Below, in pieces: positions 9,458-19,515 of a DNA stretch of 64,000 nucleotides. A program made the position numbers and the translations under genes. Under the pieces are notes generated by a model, which was given only the letters and a program-made list of their open reading frames with translations, had not been told where the DNA came from and did not search any database. Source of the DNA: Avena insularis. Lineage: Eukaryota > Streptophyta > Magnoliopsida > Poales > Poaceae. Every line of letters starts with the position of its first letter. Position 1 is the stretch's first letter. The stretch is taken from NCBI GenBank assembly GCA_023614405.1, contig JAJUPC010000225.1:186001-250000 (forward strand). The letters are read 5' to 3'.

Positions 9458-12436
9458 ATGTCTAGGGACTCCGGAACCGAGGATGATATCTATGAAGAAT
9501 CCATGATGAGCCACCATGACTACGACTCCACAAGTATAGAGGACATGACTGAGCACAACACCGACAATGGCTCCGGATGCTTTGAGGACCCGGAGCACTA
9601 CACCTACGACGACTCCACATGCATGGAAGACATGGAGCTCTACGTCGACAATGGCTCCTCATGCATGGAGCCTATGGAGCACTACACCGACAATGGCTCC
9701 ACATGCTTGGGTGATATGGAGTACTACACCAACAACTACTCCCCAAGCATGGACGACTTCGAGTGCGACATCGATGACGCCTCGCCAAGCATGGAGGACA
9801 CGGAGAACTTCATCGACTTTGATGGCTCCTCCATGAGCCATGAAGAATTCCTCCACCGTGTGGAGATGGAAGCCTACTACGCCAAGCAAGAGGAGGCGCA
9901 TCATCAAGATTCCATGACCTTCAAGGCCAAGCGTGCCACACCAAAGGGCACCACCTACTTCGATGATCCACCTCCAAGGCGACATGTGCCACCACCTAGA
10001 TGGCGTCAAGCGCCACCATCTCCAAGGCACCAAGCTCCATCACCTCCAAGGCGTCAAGCTCTACCATCTCCAAGGCGCCAAGCTTCATCACCGCCAAGGC
10101 GCCAAGCTCCAACTCCTATCCAAACAAGAGTGGCGTCCAAACATCATATGCATCAAGAGGCGCCAGGAAACAAGACTCTTCATCGACAAACATCCTCTCA
10201 TGAGCATCGCCACCATAAAGAGGATACAAGACATCGTCAAAGGCATCTTCGCCATAAAGACGAAGAATTCATGATGAGCACCAACCATAATGCTCAAGCA
10301 AGCTCAAGAAGGCACCACAAGCACAAGAAGAGTGCCAAGGCAAATGATCACCGTCGTGAGTGTCATGTGGACGACCAAGTGCGCCACCTACATCAACCAT
10401 CGGCAAGGCACGCCAATCACCTCCGTCGACACCATCACAAGGCACCTTCAACTTCTAGTGCCACCACAAAAATGGCACCAAGAGCAAGCCTTCCTCCACG
10501 CCATCAATCTTCAATGCCTACGCTTGAGTTCCACTACCTCGCCAACGAGGAAAATGTAGACCTCTACTTCGCCAAGTTGGATAGCATGAGCCTACCTCCA
10601 CCACTACTACGCGATGGCCACGAGACGGTCGAGCATGGGATTTTCCCTTCGACCATGGAGGAGAGTGATGATGCCCACCTTATGGCATCCAACCTTGAAG
10701 GCGACAAGGTCAAGAATGGTGAGCATGGGATTTTCCCTTCACCAAAGGAGGCGCATGGAGTTGAGGAAACCAAGCCTACCCCCATATGCTTGAGTGATGA
10801 TGTGGTACCAATCCCATGTGAGTATGAGAGCCACTTAGCCCACTTGAGTGAGAACAAGAGTGAGATGAGTGACTCCACCTTATGTGAGATTGAGTGCTTC
10901 CACTTGGAGGGCATGAGTGATACTCCTAGTGAGTTGAGAGTGGTAGTTGATAGGTCAAGTGAGACCATTTCGATTTCTAACAACTTACCCTCTACCTCTA
11001 GTGTGTTCTCTTGTGTTGTGCTAGGTTCCATGGAGGAAGACGCCCGAAGCTATGAAGCTATGATGCCTCAATTGGAGAAGATGTACATGGTGCACGAAGA
11101 TGATGCTATGCCATGGCTACATCAAGAAGACGAAGTCGTCCACAAGGAGGCCACTACTTCCACAACACCCACTTCATATGAGAGGTATGACCAAGGTAAC
11201 AATAAGGGTGTTGATGATGCCATGATCCCACTAGTGGACATGATGAATTGTGAGGATATGCATGCTATGGATGATACTTGTGACATTACATATGCTTCAT
11301 CCACTTTCCCATGTGATGATTTGCCTTTGCATAATATTGATCATGTGGAATTGTTTGATTGCGATATCATTGCCATAAACATGCCATGCTATGCATCTTG
11401 TGTGTATCCTCCAATTGCTTCGGACTTGCCTTGTCATGCTAGTCATTCAATTTCTCCCGTTGCTTGCGATAAGATGAATGCTTGCTATTTCACTTGTTTT
11501 GCTTGCAACAATATTGATCTTATGCGTTATAATGAGATGGCCCCCATAGCTTTCTCAATTTTTGTAGATTTTGATGATTGCCATGATAAGCATGTTCCCC
11601 ACTTGCATACTCACCATGCACCTATTTCATACTTGATTGACATTAATGGTGATGTGCACAAGAAGAGATACGTCATGATGGATGATGTGTATCTCTACCA
11701 TGCACACACGTTCTTCCTTTTGTGTATGATGTGTGTAGGTACCCGCACGAGAATGTCAACCTCGGTTGAGCACGAGTTGACAAAAAGAGCTCTAGAGAGC
11801 ATCCCACAAGTGAGTTCAAGATCGAACCCAGCTCTGATACCTTTTGCATGCTTTGCATCTTTCATGTTGGCAAATTGCTCTTTCCTATGTTTTGATTGCA
11901 AGCATGTTAATGGTATTATCTCCCCTCGTGACATTCATGTTTCTTCGCATTTAGATAATGATGCTTTGTGTGTTGCAACAAAACTGTTGAACATTTTCTC
12001 TTTCCAATGTTTTGTGTGCACCCACAATTCCATTAAGAGCATGTATTGTCATGAGAGCTTCCAAGAATCTCGTCTTGTTGTTGCAACAAACATAAGGACC
12101 ACTAGCTCTTTCATTTGGTTTGTTTGCAAACATAATACTTTTGTTTTGGATATGCTTCCTTGTGTGTTTTTGCCAAATTCTCCTAGTCTTGCATCAAAGA
12201 TGTTGTTGGAAATTTGGATCCAATGCTTTGAATGCCCCACTTCTATGTTATATGGAGTTTTTGAGTTTCCACATTTGGATGATGTTCAAACGATTTCCAT
12301 GCACATTGACCTTGCATATGCACCCCGTTTGCTATACTTGAGTTGTGCTAATCGTGTTGTGAACAAGAATGGACATGCCACAAATGACATGCTCCTCTAT
12401 CACACAAACATATGTTGCTTGGTCTTTCTTGTATGA
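9458..12436 (+). CDS. Family C large protein of unknown function (992 residues)
   Basis: An uninterrupted ORF from ATG 9458 (MSRDSGTEDD) to TGA 12436. I recognise no known domain. Residues about 22-135 are eight acidic repeats of 14-15 residues (type DNGSSCMEPMEHYT). Residues 171-220 are Pro/Arg repeats (SPPRRQAP type). Residues 225-330 are extremely rich in His, Arg and Lys. A central acidic part contains EHGIFPS twice. The last third is rich in Cys, His and aromatic residues with recurring F-C-F-x-C-x-H blocks (CFACNN, CFDCKH, CFVCTH, CFECPT). No zinc knuckle of Gag type, protease, RT or integrase motif is present. The basic middle could bind nucleic acid and the Cys blocks could bind metal; both are inference. 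The reversed copy at 41440-45788 is homologous throughout, so the ORF is a family trait. The upstream open codons before 9458 lack an ATG. Confidence 0.85.
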   Translation: MSRDSGTEDDIYEESMMSHHDYDSTSIEDMTEHNTDNGSGCFEDPEHYTYDDSTCMEDMELYVDNGSSCMEPMEHYTDNGSTCLGDMEYYTNNYSPSMDDFECDIDDASPSMEDTENFIDFDGSSMSHEEFLHRVEMEAYYAKQEEAHHQDSMTFKAKRATPKGTTYFDDPPPRRHVPPPRWRQAPPSPRHQAPSPPRRQALPSPRRQASSPPRRQAPTPIQTRVASKHHMHQEAPGNKTLHRQTSSHEHRHHKEDTRHRQRHLRHKDEEFMMSTNHNAQASSRRHHKHKKSAKANDHRRECHVDDQVRHLHQPSARHANHLRRHHHKAPSTSSATTKMAPRASLPPRHQSSMPTLEFHYLANEENVDLYFAKLDSMSLPPPLLRDGHETVEHGIFPSTMEESDDAHLMASNLEGDKVKNGEHGIFPSPKEAHGVEETKPTPICLSDDVVPIPCEYESHLAHLSENKSEMSDSTLCEIECFHLEGMSDTPSELRVVVDRSSETISISNNLPSTSSVFSCVVLGSMEEDARSYEAMMPQLEKMYMVHEDDAMPWLHQEDEVVHKEATTSTTPTSYERYDQGNNKGVDDAMIPLVDMMNCEDMHAMDDTCDITYASSTFPCDDLPLHNIDHVELFDCDIIAINMPCYASCVYPPIASDLPCHASHSISPVACDKMNACYFTCFACNNIDLMRYNEMAPIAFSIFVDFDDCHDKHVPHLHTHHAPISYLIDINGDVHKKRYVMMDDVYLYHAHTFFLLCMMCVGTRTRMSTSVEHELTKRALESIPQVSSRSNPALIPFACFASFMLANCSFLCFDCKHVNGIISPRDIHVSSHLDNDALCVATKLLNIFSFQCFVCTHNSIKSMYCHESFQESRLVVATNIRTTSSFIWFVCKHNTFVLDMLPCVFLPNSPSLASKMLLEIWIQCFECPTSMLYGVFEFPHLDDVQTISMHIDLAYAPRLLYLSCANRVVNKNGHATNDMLLYHTNICCLVFLV

Positions 12437-13079
12437 AGGTACAAATGCATACACGTCAACCTCTTTTGACTATATGTTGACAAGAAGAACCGAAGAGAGT
12501 TACCTATGGCTACCCTTCATCGAGCTATCTCTACAAGTTAAGGTGACTTCCTTCTACTTGAGGACTCATGCTATAATCTTCATGAATTGGCTACGCTTTG
12601 AGTGTTGCTTCGCTTTTGTTGTGAGCTTTGTAGGCTTCATGGAAGGTGAAGGAACTTTGAAGTGTTGTCAAGTCAATATTCTCGAGGACGACTATATGGT
12701 GAACCCCAGGATCAAGAAGGTCTCTCGACCGCTTCTACTTTGTGATGAGCATGTAGAGTCGAGGACGACTCTTTTTGAAGGGGGGGGAGCTGATGTAGCC
12801 CGACCTACGGTCGTTACCACATCTTGGTCTCCAACTTACGCCAAGTCGTCATGGACTCCAAAGGTGAATCCGTTCCTCTATGCGAGCCCCCTTCCTACCC
12901 TATTGAATGGTATGCTACTTCATACTCCGTCACATATGCATGATAGGTTCACATTGACAAGTACGGAGGCAAGGGAGGAAGCCCGGAACATTAAGCCCGA
13001 CAAGACGGAGGCTTGGAAGAGGAGACGAAAGAAGACATGTCGACAGCTGCCAGGTCCACGCGGTACTACCGGTCAGTGA
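12369..13079 (+). CDS. Family C C-terminal extension running into the 3' LTR
   Basis: A frame overlapping the end of the large ORF in the +1 frame continues for 236 codons, through the polypurine tract and into U3 of the 3' LTR (12791 onward). Its middle holds VESRTTLFEGG just before the LTR, matching [12 protein letters not shown] at the same place in family B Pol. Past the LTR start it reads ADVARPTVVTT, the counterpart of [11 protein letters not shown] in B. In the reversed C copy the corresponding segment is in the same frame as the large ORF, separated only by one stop, so I infer that an ancestral C protein of about 1200 residues spanned ORF, polypurine tract and LTR. The G run here is 8 long, which keeps the frame open across the LTR start. 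Confidence 0.65.
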   Translation: MDMPQMTCSSITQTYVAWSFLYEGTNAYTSTSFDYMLTRRTEESYLWLPFIELSLQVKVTSFYLRTHAIIFMNWLRFECCFAFVVSFVGFMEGEGTLKCCQVNILEDDYMVNPRIKKVSRPLLLCDEHVESRTTLFEGGGADVARPTVVTTSWSPTYAKSSWTPKVNPFLYASPLPTLLNGMLLHTPSHMHDRFTLTSTEAREEARNIKPDKTEAWKRRRKKTCRQLPGPRGTTGQ

Positions 13080-13824
13080 ACGGTACTACTGTCGTGATAC
13101 TACCGCCCCCTGCTACCGCCCGGTACTGAAGCCTGCGCCATCGCCACTGGATGCCCCGGTACTGGCTTGCGGTACTACCGCCCGCAAGCGGTACTACCGG
13201 ATACCATGAGCGGTACTACCGGTGATGACCGGTACTACCGGTCCTAAGTCCCATTACTGGTCATGTCTGTTCCACGGCTTGGGCCACCCATGTATTCCCC
13301 TTTACTTACCTATTCGCCTAGTTTATCCCCAAACTACCCTTGTTTAGTGGTTGGCCTATAAATAGAGCCCCCACCCCTCATGTATCCCTTAGGCATAGAT
13401 GATAGACTAAAGACAACCCCCATTGTGGAATCTCTAGTTTTGCCTCATCCCCTTTACCAAGGGGACCGACTATCGTCACCAACCTCGATTGGACTTTGCA
13501 TCACGCATCCATCGTTGAACAAGGCCTTGGAGTTCATTGTCTCGTCTCCAAGTTGTCAAGACCCTCCCCATGGTGTTCTTCCCTCTCCGATGTGGATTTG
13601 AGGGAGCACGTTGATCGATCTTTCCTTGCGAGGATTCTATCAGACCGGTGGCCGCCGTTCGGGAGCAATCGGCCTTGTATCATGTGAGTTTTGCGTGTGT
13701 TCATCGTGTTCTTCGTGAGGTGTGTGTTCGCTTCCGCTACCTTCTCCCTTTCCCCTCGCTTTCCCATCGATTTGACCACGAGATCCGTGAAGATCGGGCA
13801 CCCAAGAGGTTAACCCCTCCATCA
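12791..13824 (+). repeat. C1 3' LTR
   Basis: 1034 bp, preceded by a polypurine tract GAAGGGGGGGGAGC (12777-12790). It is very similar to the 5' LTR; the differences I see cluster in the palindrome array around 13062-13275, where words are lost or degenerate (for example GGTCAGTGAACGGTACTACT). This array is therefore the fastest-changing part of the LTR. Confidence 0.95.
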
Positions 13825-14284
13825 CTACCCCTGTTTATGTGGCTGGCCTATAAATAGCCCCCACCCTCCATTGTAAACCCTAGACTTGGATAATAATAGA
13901 TTGAGGACACCCCTTTGTGGATCTTTCATCTATTGGTCTCATGCTCCTACCAAGGGGCACCCTATTATCCACAACCTCTTGGATCTTGCCTAGTGCGTTC
14001 AAGTTGTACAAGGCCTTGGGTTCCCGGTTTCTCGGCCCCAAGTCATCAAGATCTAACCAAGCATCTCGCCCCCGTTGTTGGTCGTGGAGAGAGAGCTTCG
14101 CCCAACACCGATCCTAGGGATTATGTTGGACCGGTTGCCACCGGCGTGAGTTATCGGCGTGTATCGTGATTTGTGTGCGTGTGTTCGTGGTTTTCATCCC
14201 CTCTCCCCCCGTCCATCGCTTTCCCCTCGTTTCCCGTGGAGATTCGTGAAAGATCGGGCCACCCCAAGGGGTTACCCCATAACA
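13825..14284 (+). repeat. B1 5' LTR, remaining part after the C insertion
   Basis: It starts with the duplicated CTACC, continues CCCTGTTTATGTGGCTGGCC, contains the TATA box (13849-13856) and the R/U5 region, and ends GGGGTTACCCCATAACA. Together with 6412-7007 it makes one complete B LTR of about 1050 bp. Confidence 0.93.
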
Positions 14285-14287
14285 TAT

Positions 14288-14300
14288 TGGTATCAAGAGC
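14288..14300 (+). other. Primer binding site of B1 (initiator Met-tRNA type)
   Basis: TGGTATCAAGAGC, three bases after the LTR end, close to TGGTATCAGAGC. The homologous site in B2 is degraded (TTTATATCAAGAGC, about 27437-27450). Confidence 0.85.
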
Positions 14301-15198
14301 AAGGTTGATCACGAATTTCCCCCCAATTTTTCTTTTATCCCCCGTAAAATCGAAAATCCCACCAAAAAGAGCCCCAATTTGCCTTCGGATCGATCTTTGG
14401 ATTTGGTGAGTTTTTCGTGGTTTTGGTCCATAGATCTGTTGCTTTTGGAGTCGATCTATAGCCTTTTTATGTTCCTAGCCCAGCCTTTCGGTCAGATTAC
14501 CACGAATTTGAGGATTTTGTCAAGTTGATCTCGTTCAAATTCTGCGCCCGGTGGTACTACCGGTCGCACAGCGATTACTAGCCCTCGATTACCGTGCAGT
14601 ACTGGCAGTACTACCGCGCGACACAGACAGTTTTCTTCGTCTCTTTGACGCCTCAACTTCGTTTGCTGACTATCCTCTTTAACTTGTTCGTGTTTCGCGT
14701 GTTTGTCGCCATTTTAACAACAGCTTCCGCATCTAAGTCACCACGCGCTCAACGACACTGCGGCACTCAAACATCACCCCCACCAACGGTTGCAAGTCGT
14801 CAACAATACCAAAGGTATAACTTGCGCCACTTTGACAGCCCCATATCTTCCTTTGTGTGTATCTATCCTATGAGAGCAACTCATTTTGTGTTTGTCTAAG
14901 CATTGTGCACTTGCCTTTGGAAAGTGAGAGTGTGAGGCCAAATACAAAAGTTAACATAGTAGCATAGAAAGGGAGAAAAAGGAAAAGAATAAAAAAAATA
15001 GAAAGATACATAGTCTCCCAATACAAAGAGAATACCAAGCTTGTAAGCCAAAAAGAGAGAGGAAAGAGCACACCAAGGCGAGTGCACAAATCTATTGCTT
15101 ATCCTCTTTTGGCAAACGAGTTGTGGTCTCTCCTTGAGTTGGCACGACAACTGAGCGTAGTCTTCGTTAGGACCTTTTGTGCTCATTTTCGTAGTCGT
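14301..15198 (+). other. B1 leader, first part
   Basis: No gene. It contains one CCGGTACTACCGG-type word and degenerate relatives at about 14549-14620. An A/G-rich tract (about 14968-15006) is followed by the block TCTCTCCTTG ... TAGTCTTCGTTAGG shared with the C leader. It is interrupted after GTCGT (15194-15198) by element A; the uninterrupted version is seen at 41034-41038 in the B2 leader. Confidence 0.8.
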
Positions 15199-16120
15199 TG
15201 ATGTGGACATCCCTTCTATTGATACAACCGTTGTACCTACAGCTACACACATACAAGGACCCATCACAAGATCTCGTGCCAAACAACTTAACTATCAGGT
15301 ACTTTCGTTTCTTAGAACTATTCCTCACATACATGAGAATATGATGCTGCCTAAATCAGATGTATTTCTTACTCTTAGGAATGATGGACCAAGCATGGAT
15401 GAGAGGGACAAGCATTGGAGCATGGCCGTGCATGGAGATGGCGGCAAGCATGTGATGATCCAAGAGAAGGCCACGGATGGAGATTTCAGAACTTTGAGGC
15501 CACCATAATGAAGAAAGAAGGCTTGGACGAAATATGCAAGATTAATACTTCACGAATTCGTCCATAGCTTAATATGGTGTTGCGACACCTTTATTTTGGG
15601 CCAGGCCCATGTAATTTTCGCAGGATTTTAAATAGCCACTTTTTATAGTCCGTATTTGAGGGGAAAAGGACTTCTAGGGTTGGATTCGGCCACCACTTCC
15701 ATGGCTGGAGGAAACCCCACCTTTTCCTCCTTAAATACTCCCCATAGCCGTCACCCTAGACTCGGATTTTGTTTAGACATTAAGTTAGCCATCATAGCAA
15801 CTTCGCCAAGGCTCGAGCGTCGCAGAGGCCTCTTGTACTTCGCACCTATTCAGGATCCCACCTTTTCAATAAAGCTTTCCTCTTAATCCGCAATATCTTG
15901 ATTGCAATATTAGTTCTTACTTATTCTCGATTTCAGGTAGGAATTAAGACCCTCGCTGGTCAGGCTGATCGTGTTCCCGCAGGATCGGTAACCTCCAGGA
16001 GATTGGCCTAGCGATTGCATTGGCGCTCGTGCTCGCATGTGTAGTCGGATCGTCAAGCCCGAACTCCACCAAATCGACTATCTTCATCTCATCGAAAGAT
16101 CGGACACCTTTCCCCTATCA
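15199..16120 (+). repeat. Family A 5' LTR
   Basis: TGATGTGGACATCCC to CCCCTATCA, 922 bp. U3 (from 15199 to about 15508) is an open frame for the Pol tail [20 protein letters not shown] ending in DFRTLRPP. A polyadenylation-type AATAAA lies at 15868-15873. The primer site TGGTATCAGA (16123-16132) follows after two bases. Confidence 0.95.
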
Positions 16121-17245
16121 AGTGGTATCAGATTTCAGGTTGCTCGGTGAGATTTTACTGTTTTCGTAGATTAGATCTGTTTTTACCTATAACCCACGAA
16201 AAAGCCAAAAACACAGTTAGAGTTTAGATCCATCCCATAACCAATCTATGCCTCACATTATCTTTTCAGTTTTTGTATTGTTGAATTTGTGTCTACATCG
16301 TCGCGTCGAGTTGCTGGTCTTAGTGTCTCGTCCCTTAGAGTTTCGAGTTCTGCTCATAGTAGTCACCGCCACACTCGCCGATCACCGCCACCATATTCTG
16401 CCACTATATTCCCCCGCCATACACCCAGCCACCATAAACCCTAATACTCCGCCACCGCCTTCCTACCGCGACACAGAATCCGATCAGTTTTCCTGCCGCT
16501 GCACGAGTCCGAGTGGAGTCCTTATTTCCTAGTTATTTCTTTTTACTTTCCTTCTTTGTTGTTTCCGTGTTCAGCTAAAGTCCGAGTCGAGCTCCGAGTT
16601 CGGTCGTAAGTCTAGAAGGAGAGCAAAAAAAAAAATATTTCTGGAACGGCCTCCGAATTTTTTTATGGCTATACTAGTTTTCGGCCCCGGGGATCACTTT
16701 TCTCCATCGCCCGTTATAGCGATATTTTTTTGGCGCCTGCGCGCTTTTCGGAGCAAAATAAAAAAATCGAATTTTTTTTTGGGGCTAACCTATTTTTAGA
16801 CCCCGTAGATCAGTTCTAGACACTCGCCATCATAGTGATTTTCCACCTCTCGGTTCGCTTTTCAGGGTGCCATATCATCATACATTGCTTGTTGTGTCAC
16901 GTCGTGACATCGTTGGTGATCTAGGCTCGCGTCTCTAGTACGGTCTAGCCTAGGACCAGCACAGTACCGTCGTTGAGCATTCTTTCAACTTTTGCATTGC
17001 TGTTTTGATAATTGCTAACCCCTTGCTAAAGCCTTCCAGAGCTCCACAGATATCCTCCACGTGCGGTGTCTCGACTCCCGGTAATCGCTCGGTTCAATCT
17101 CTGGACCCACCGATCCTCGATTTACACATCGCCTTTTCCTGCTGTTTGGTAAGAACTTGTAAGAGCTTCGTATATTGCTTGACGGATTACGCGTGCCTTC
17201 CACCATATTTACGTAGTATATACCTGTGCTTTTTAAGGACTAACC
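16121..17245 (+). other. Family A leader
   Basis: About 1.1 kb between primer site and gag ATG. It is rich in A and T runs (around 16626-16780) and has no supported ORF. I see no palindrome words of the B/C type here. Confidence 0.8.
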
Positions 17246-18628
17246 ATGAAAGATACTTCGCGGAACCCTGCCACCATGACGAATGAAGAACTACATTTCC
17301 ACTTCTCCGAGCTCTTGGTCAGTCACGCTGAAGACGTGGATACACGCCTAGGGGAGTTTGACACCAAGCTCACCAACGCCATGGACAAGATCGATGGACT
17401 CGAGAAATCCTTCAACGCCAAGCTTGACGCTCGGTTCAAGGAGATTTTAAACAGATTGCCCGCCCCTGCACCCGCACCCACACATGGCGCACGGCGCATC
17501 CCGATCACGGGTCAGACTGCTGGTTCATTGCCGCGCTGACGACTACTGCTGCGGTAGCGCACCTCGGACTTCCGCGGCTGCTTCTTTGCGACATTGGGGA
17601 TGAACGGCAGTACTACTACGACCCCGACGACGACGATCTGTTTTGACGAGGAGGTTGAACAACCTCCACAGGTACCTGCTGGCCGTCCCCGACATTGCTA
17701 CCGCAACGCTCGACCACCGGTACGTGATGATGATCATGTTGCAAAGCTTAAATTAAATATTCCATCTTTTGAGGGTAAATATAATCCTGATGCATATCTT
17801 ACATGGGAGATGGAAGTAGAACAACGTTTTGCATGCTTAAAATATCCTGAGAATATGCGTGTTAGTGCTGCTACATGTGAATTTACTAAATTTGCTTTCC
17901 TTTGGTGGTCTGAGTATTATCGTTTAAATCCTACCACTATTCCTAGTACTTGGACTGTTTTAAAAACTGCTATGCGTGTTCGTTTTGTACCTCCCACTTA
18001 TCAACGTGATTTACTAAAGAATCTGACACATTTAGAGCAAGCGAAAAATTCTGTAGAAGAGTATTATCAGGAATTGCAAACGGGGATGGTTCGGTGTGGT
18101 CTTGTTGAATCTAATAAACAAATGCTTGCACGTTTCTTTGGTGGATTAAACAAGGACATTCAACACATATTAGATTATAAGGAATATAATTCTATCACTC
18201 GTTTGTTTCATCTTGCTTGCAAAGCTGAATGTGAAGTGCAGGATCGCCAACCACCATGGAGGAGGACTAATAATTCTGCAGGTCGCACATCCACTTGGAC
18301 ATCTCGACAATTAGCGCCTCCTTCTCGTGATTCGCCACCTACTACTACCACATCCAAGGCCACCACAAGATTTGCAGCTGCTCCTCCACCGTCATCCAAT
18401 GCTCCTGCTCGTAGTGCATCTTCTATGGCTTCCATGGGTAATACAAAGGATATACAATGCCGCAAGTGCTGGGGTTTTGGTCATATTGAGAGACAGTGCA
18501 CAACACAACATGTGATGATGGTGCGGGATGATGGTCAATACGATTCAGCGAGCGACTTTGATGAAGATACATTAGCCCTTATTTCTGCTCGAGATGGAGA
18601 CAATTCTGATGCTGATGAAGAGACATAG
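17246..18628 (+). pseudogene. Family A gag (coiled coil, capsid, zinc knuckle), frameshifted
   Basis: Gag forms the virus-like particle and packages RNA. ATG 17246 opens a 97-residue piece with heptad-like DVDTRLGEFDTKLTNAMDKI, suggesting a coiled coil, which ends in a Pro/Ala run and a stop at 17539. After a frame change the capsid part follows (LKLNIPSFEGKYNPDAYLTW onward, about 17730-18240), with the usual retrotransposon-gag text RFVPPTY--DLL and V-EYYQEL. The CCHC zinc knuckle CRKCWGFGHIERQC is at 18458-18499. The frame ends at TAG 18626-18628 in an acidic stretch; protease follows in the same frame, so this stop separates Gag from Pol without any frame change. It may be a mutation or a genuine readthrough boundary. 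Confidence 0.88.
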
Positions 18629-18631
18629 GTA

Positions 18632-19513
18632 ATGGGAGCTGAAGCTGCTGATCAATACAAGAGTTTAATTACACAGCATGTGTTGAGTGTGCAATTGAGC
18701 AAATCTGAACAAGATCAACGCCACAACCTGTTCCAAACACGTGGTGTTGTCAAGGAAAGAGCTATACGGATCATCATTGATGGAGGGAGTTGTAATAATC
18801 TGGCTAGTGTTGACATGGTAGAGAAGCTTGCACTTCCAACAAGACAACGCACACATTCATATTACATCCAATGGTTTGAGAGTTCCCGCAAGATCAAGGT
18901 AACAAGAACGGTACGCGTGCATTTTACTATTGGTACATATTCTGATTTTGTTGATTGTGATGTTGTACCTATGCAAGCTTGTTCTTTGTTACTTGGTAGA
19001 CCATGACAATTTGATAGAGAATCTGTTCATAATGGCAAAAGTAATCACTATTCTCTTATGCATGATGGAAAGAAAATTGGTTTAAAACCTATGACTCCCG
19101 AACAGATTTTAAAAGAGGATCTTGCTAGAGCTAGTAGAGCTAAAACTGAGGAGAAACAAAGAAGTGAGAATCAGATTGTTCCTGCAGATTTTGTACCACC
19201 AAAGAACACTAAATCTGATTCTACCCATGCTACTGAAATTCGTTTGAAGAGTCCATGTATGCTTGCAAATAAAATTGATATTGCTGAACTAGATGTAAAC
19301 ACTACTCAATGTTATGCAATTATTTGCAAAGAGGTTTTTTTTTTTCATTTGAGGATATGCCTCCTTCTTTGCCACCTGCTATTGCTAACCTTTTTCAGGA
19401 ATATGAGGACGTCTTTCCCGCTGAGCTGCCACCAGGACTACCTCCTATTAGAGGAATTGAGCACCAAATTGATCTAATTCCTGGTGCTCGTTATGCCCAA
19501 CCGCGCCATATAG
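18632..19513 (+). pseudogene. Family A protease and linker to RT, broken
   Basis: An aspartic protease region with the active-site text IIIDGGSCNNLAS, followed by DCDVVPM--C-LLLGRP. The protease would cut the polyprotein. DGGS replaces the DTGA/DSGA usual in other aspartic proteases, a trait I also see in B and D here but not in the Tekay element (DTGAS). Breaks: TGA at 19004-19006 where the B homologue has the Trp of GRPW; and a T run at about 19336-19348 that shifts the frame before FEDMPPSLPPAI. A further frame change occurs at about 19490-19515, before [13 protein letters not shown]. Confidence 0.85.
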
Positions 19514-19515
19514 AA

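Larger units (their letters stand above)
7008..13824 (+). mobile_element. Family C element 1, complete non-autonomous LTR retrotransposon
   Basis: Two LTRs (7008-8053 and 12791-13824) flank a 4.7 kb interior with a Met-tRNA primer site, a leader, one large ORF and a polypurine tract. The target-site duplication CTACC is perfect (7003-7007 and 13825-13829), and the uninterrupted site is visible in other B LTRs (AAACTACCCCTGTTTATG near 56992). There is no Gag zinc knuckle, protease, RT, RNase H or integrase, so it must move in trans. Its LTR start (TGATGTAGCCCGACC), primer site, leader blocks and polypurine tract resemble those of family B, making B the likely helper. Confidence 0.93.
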
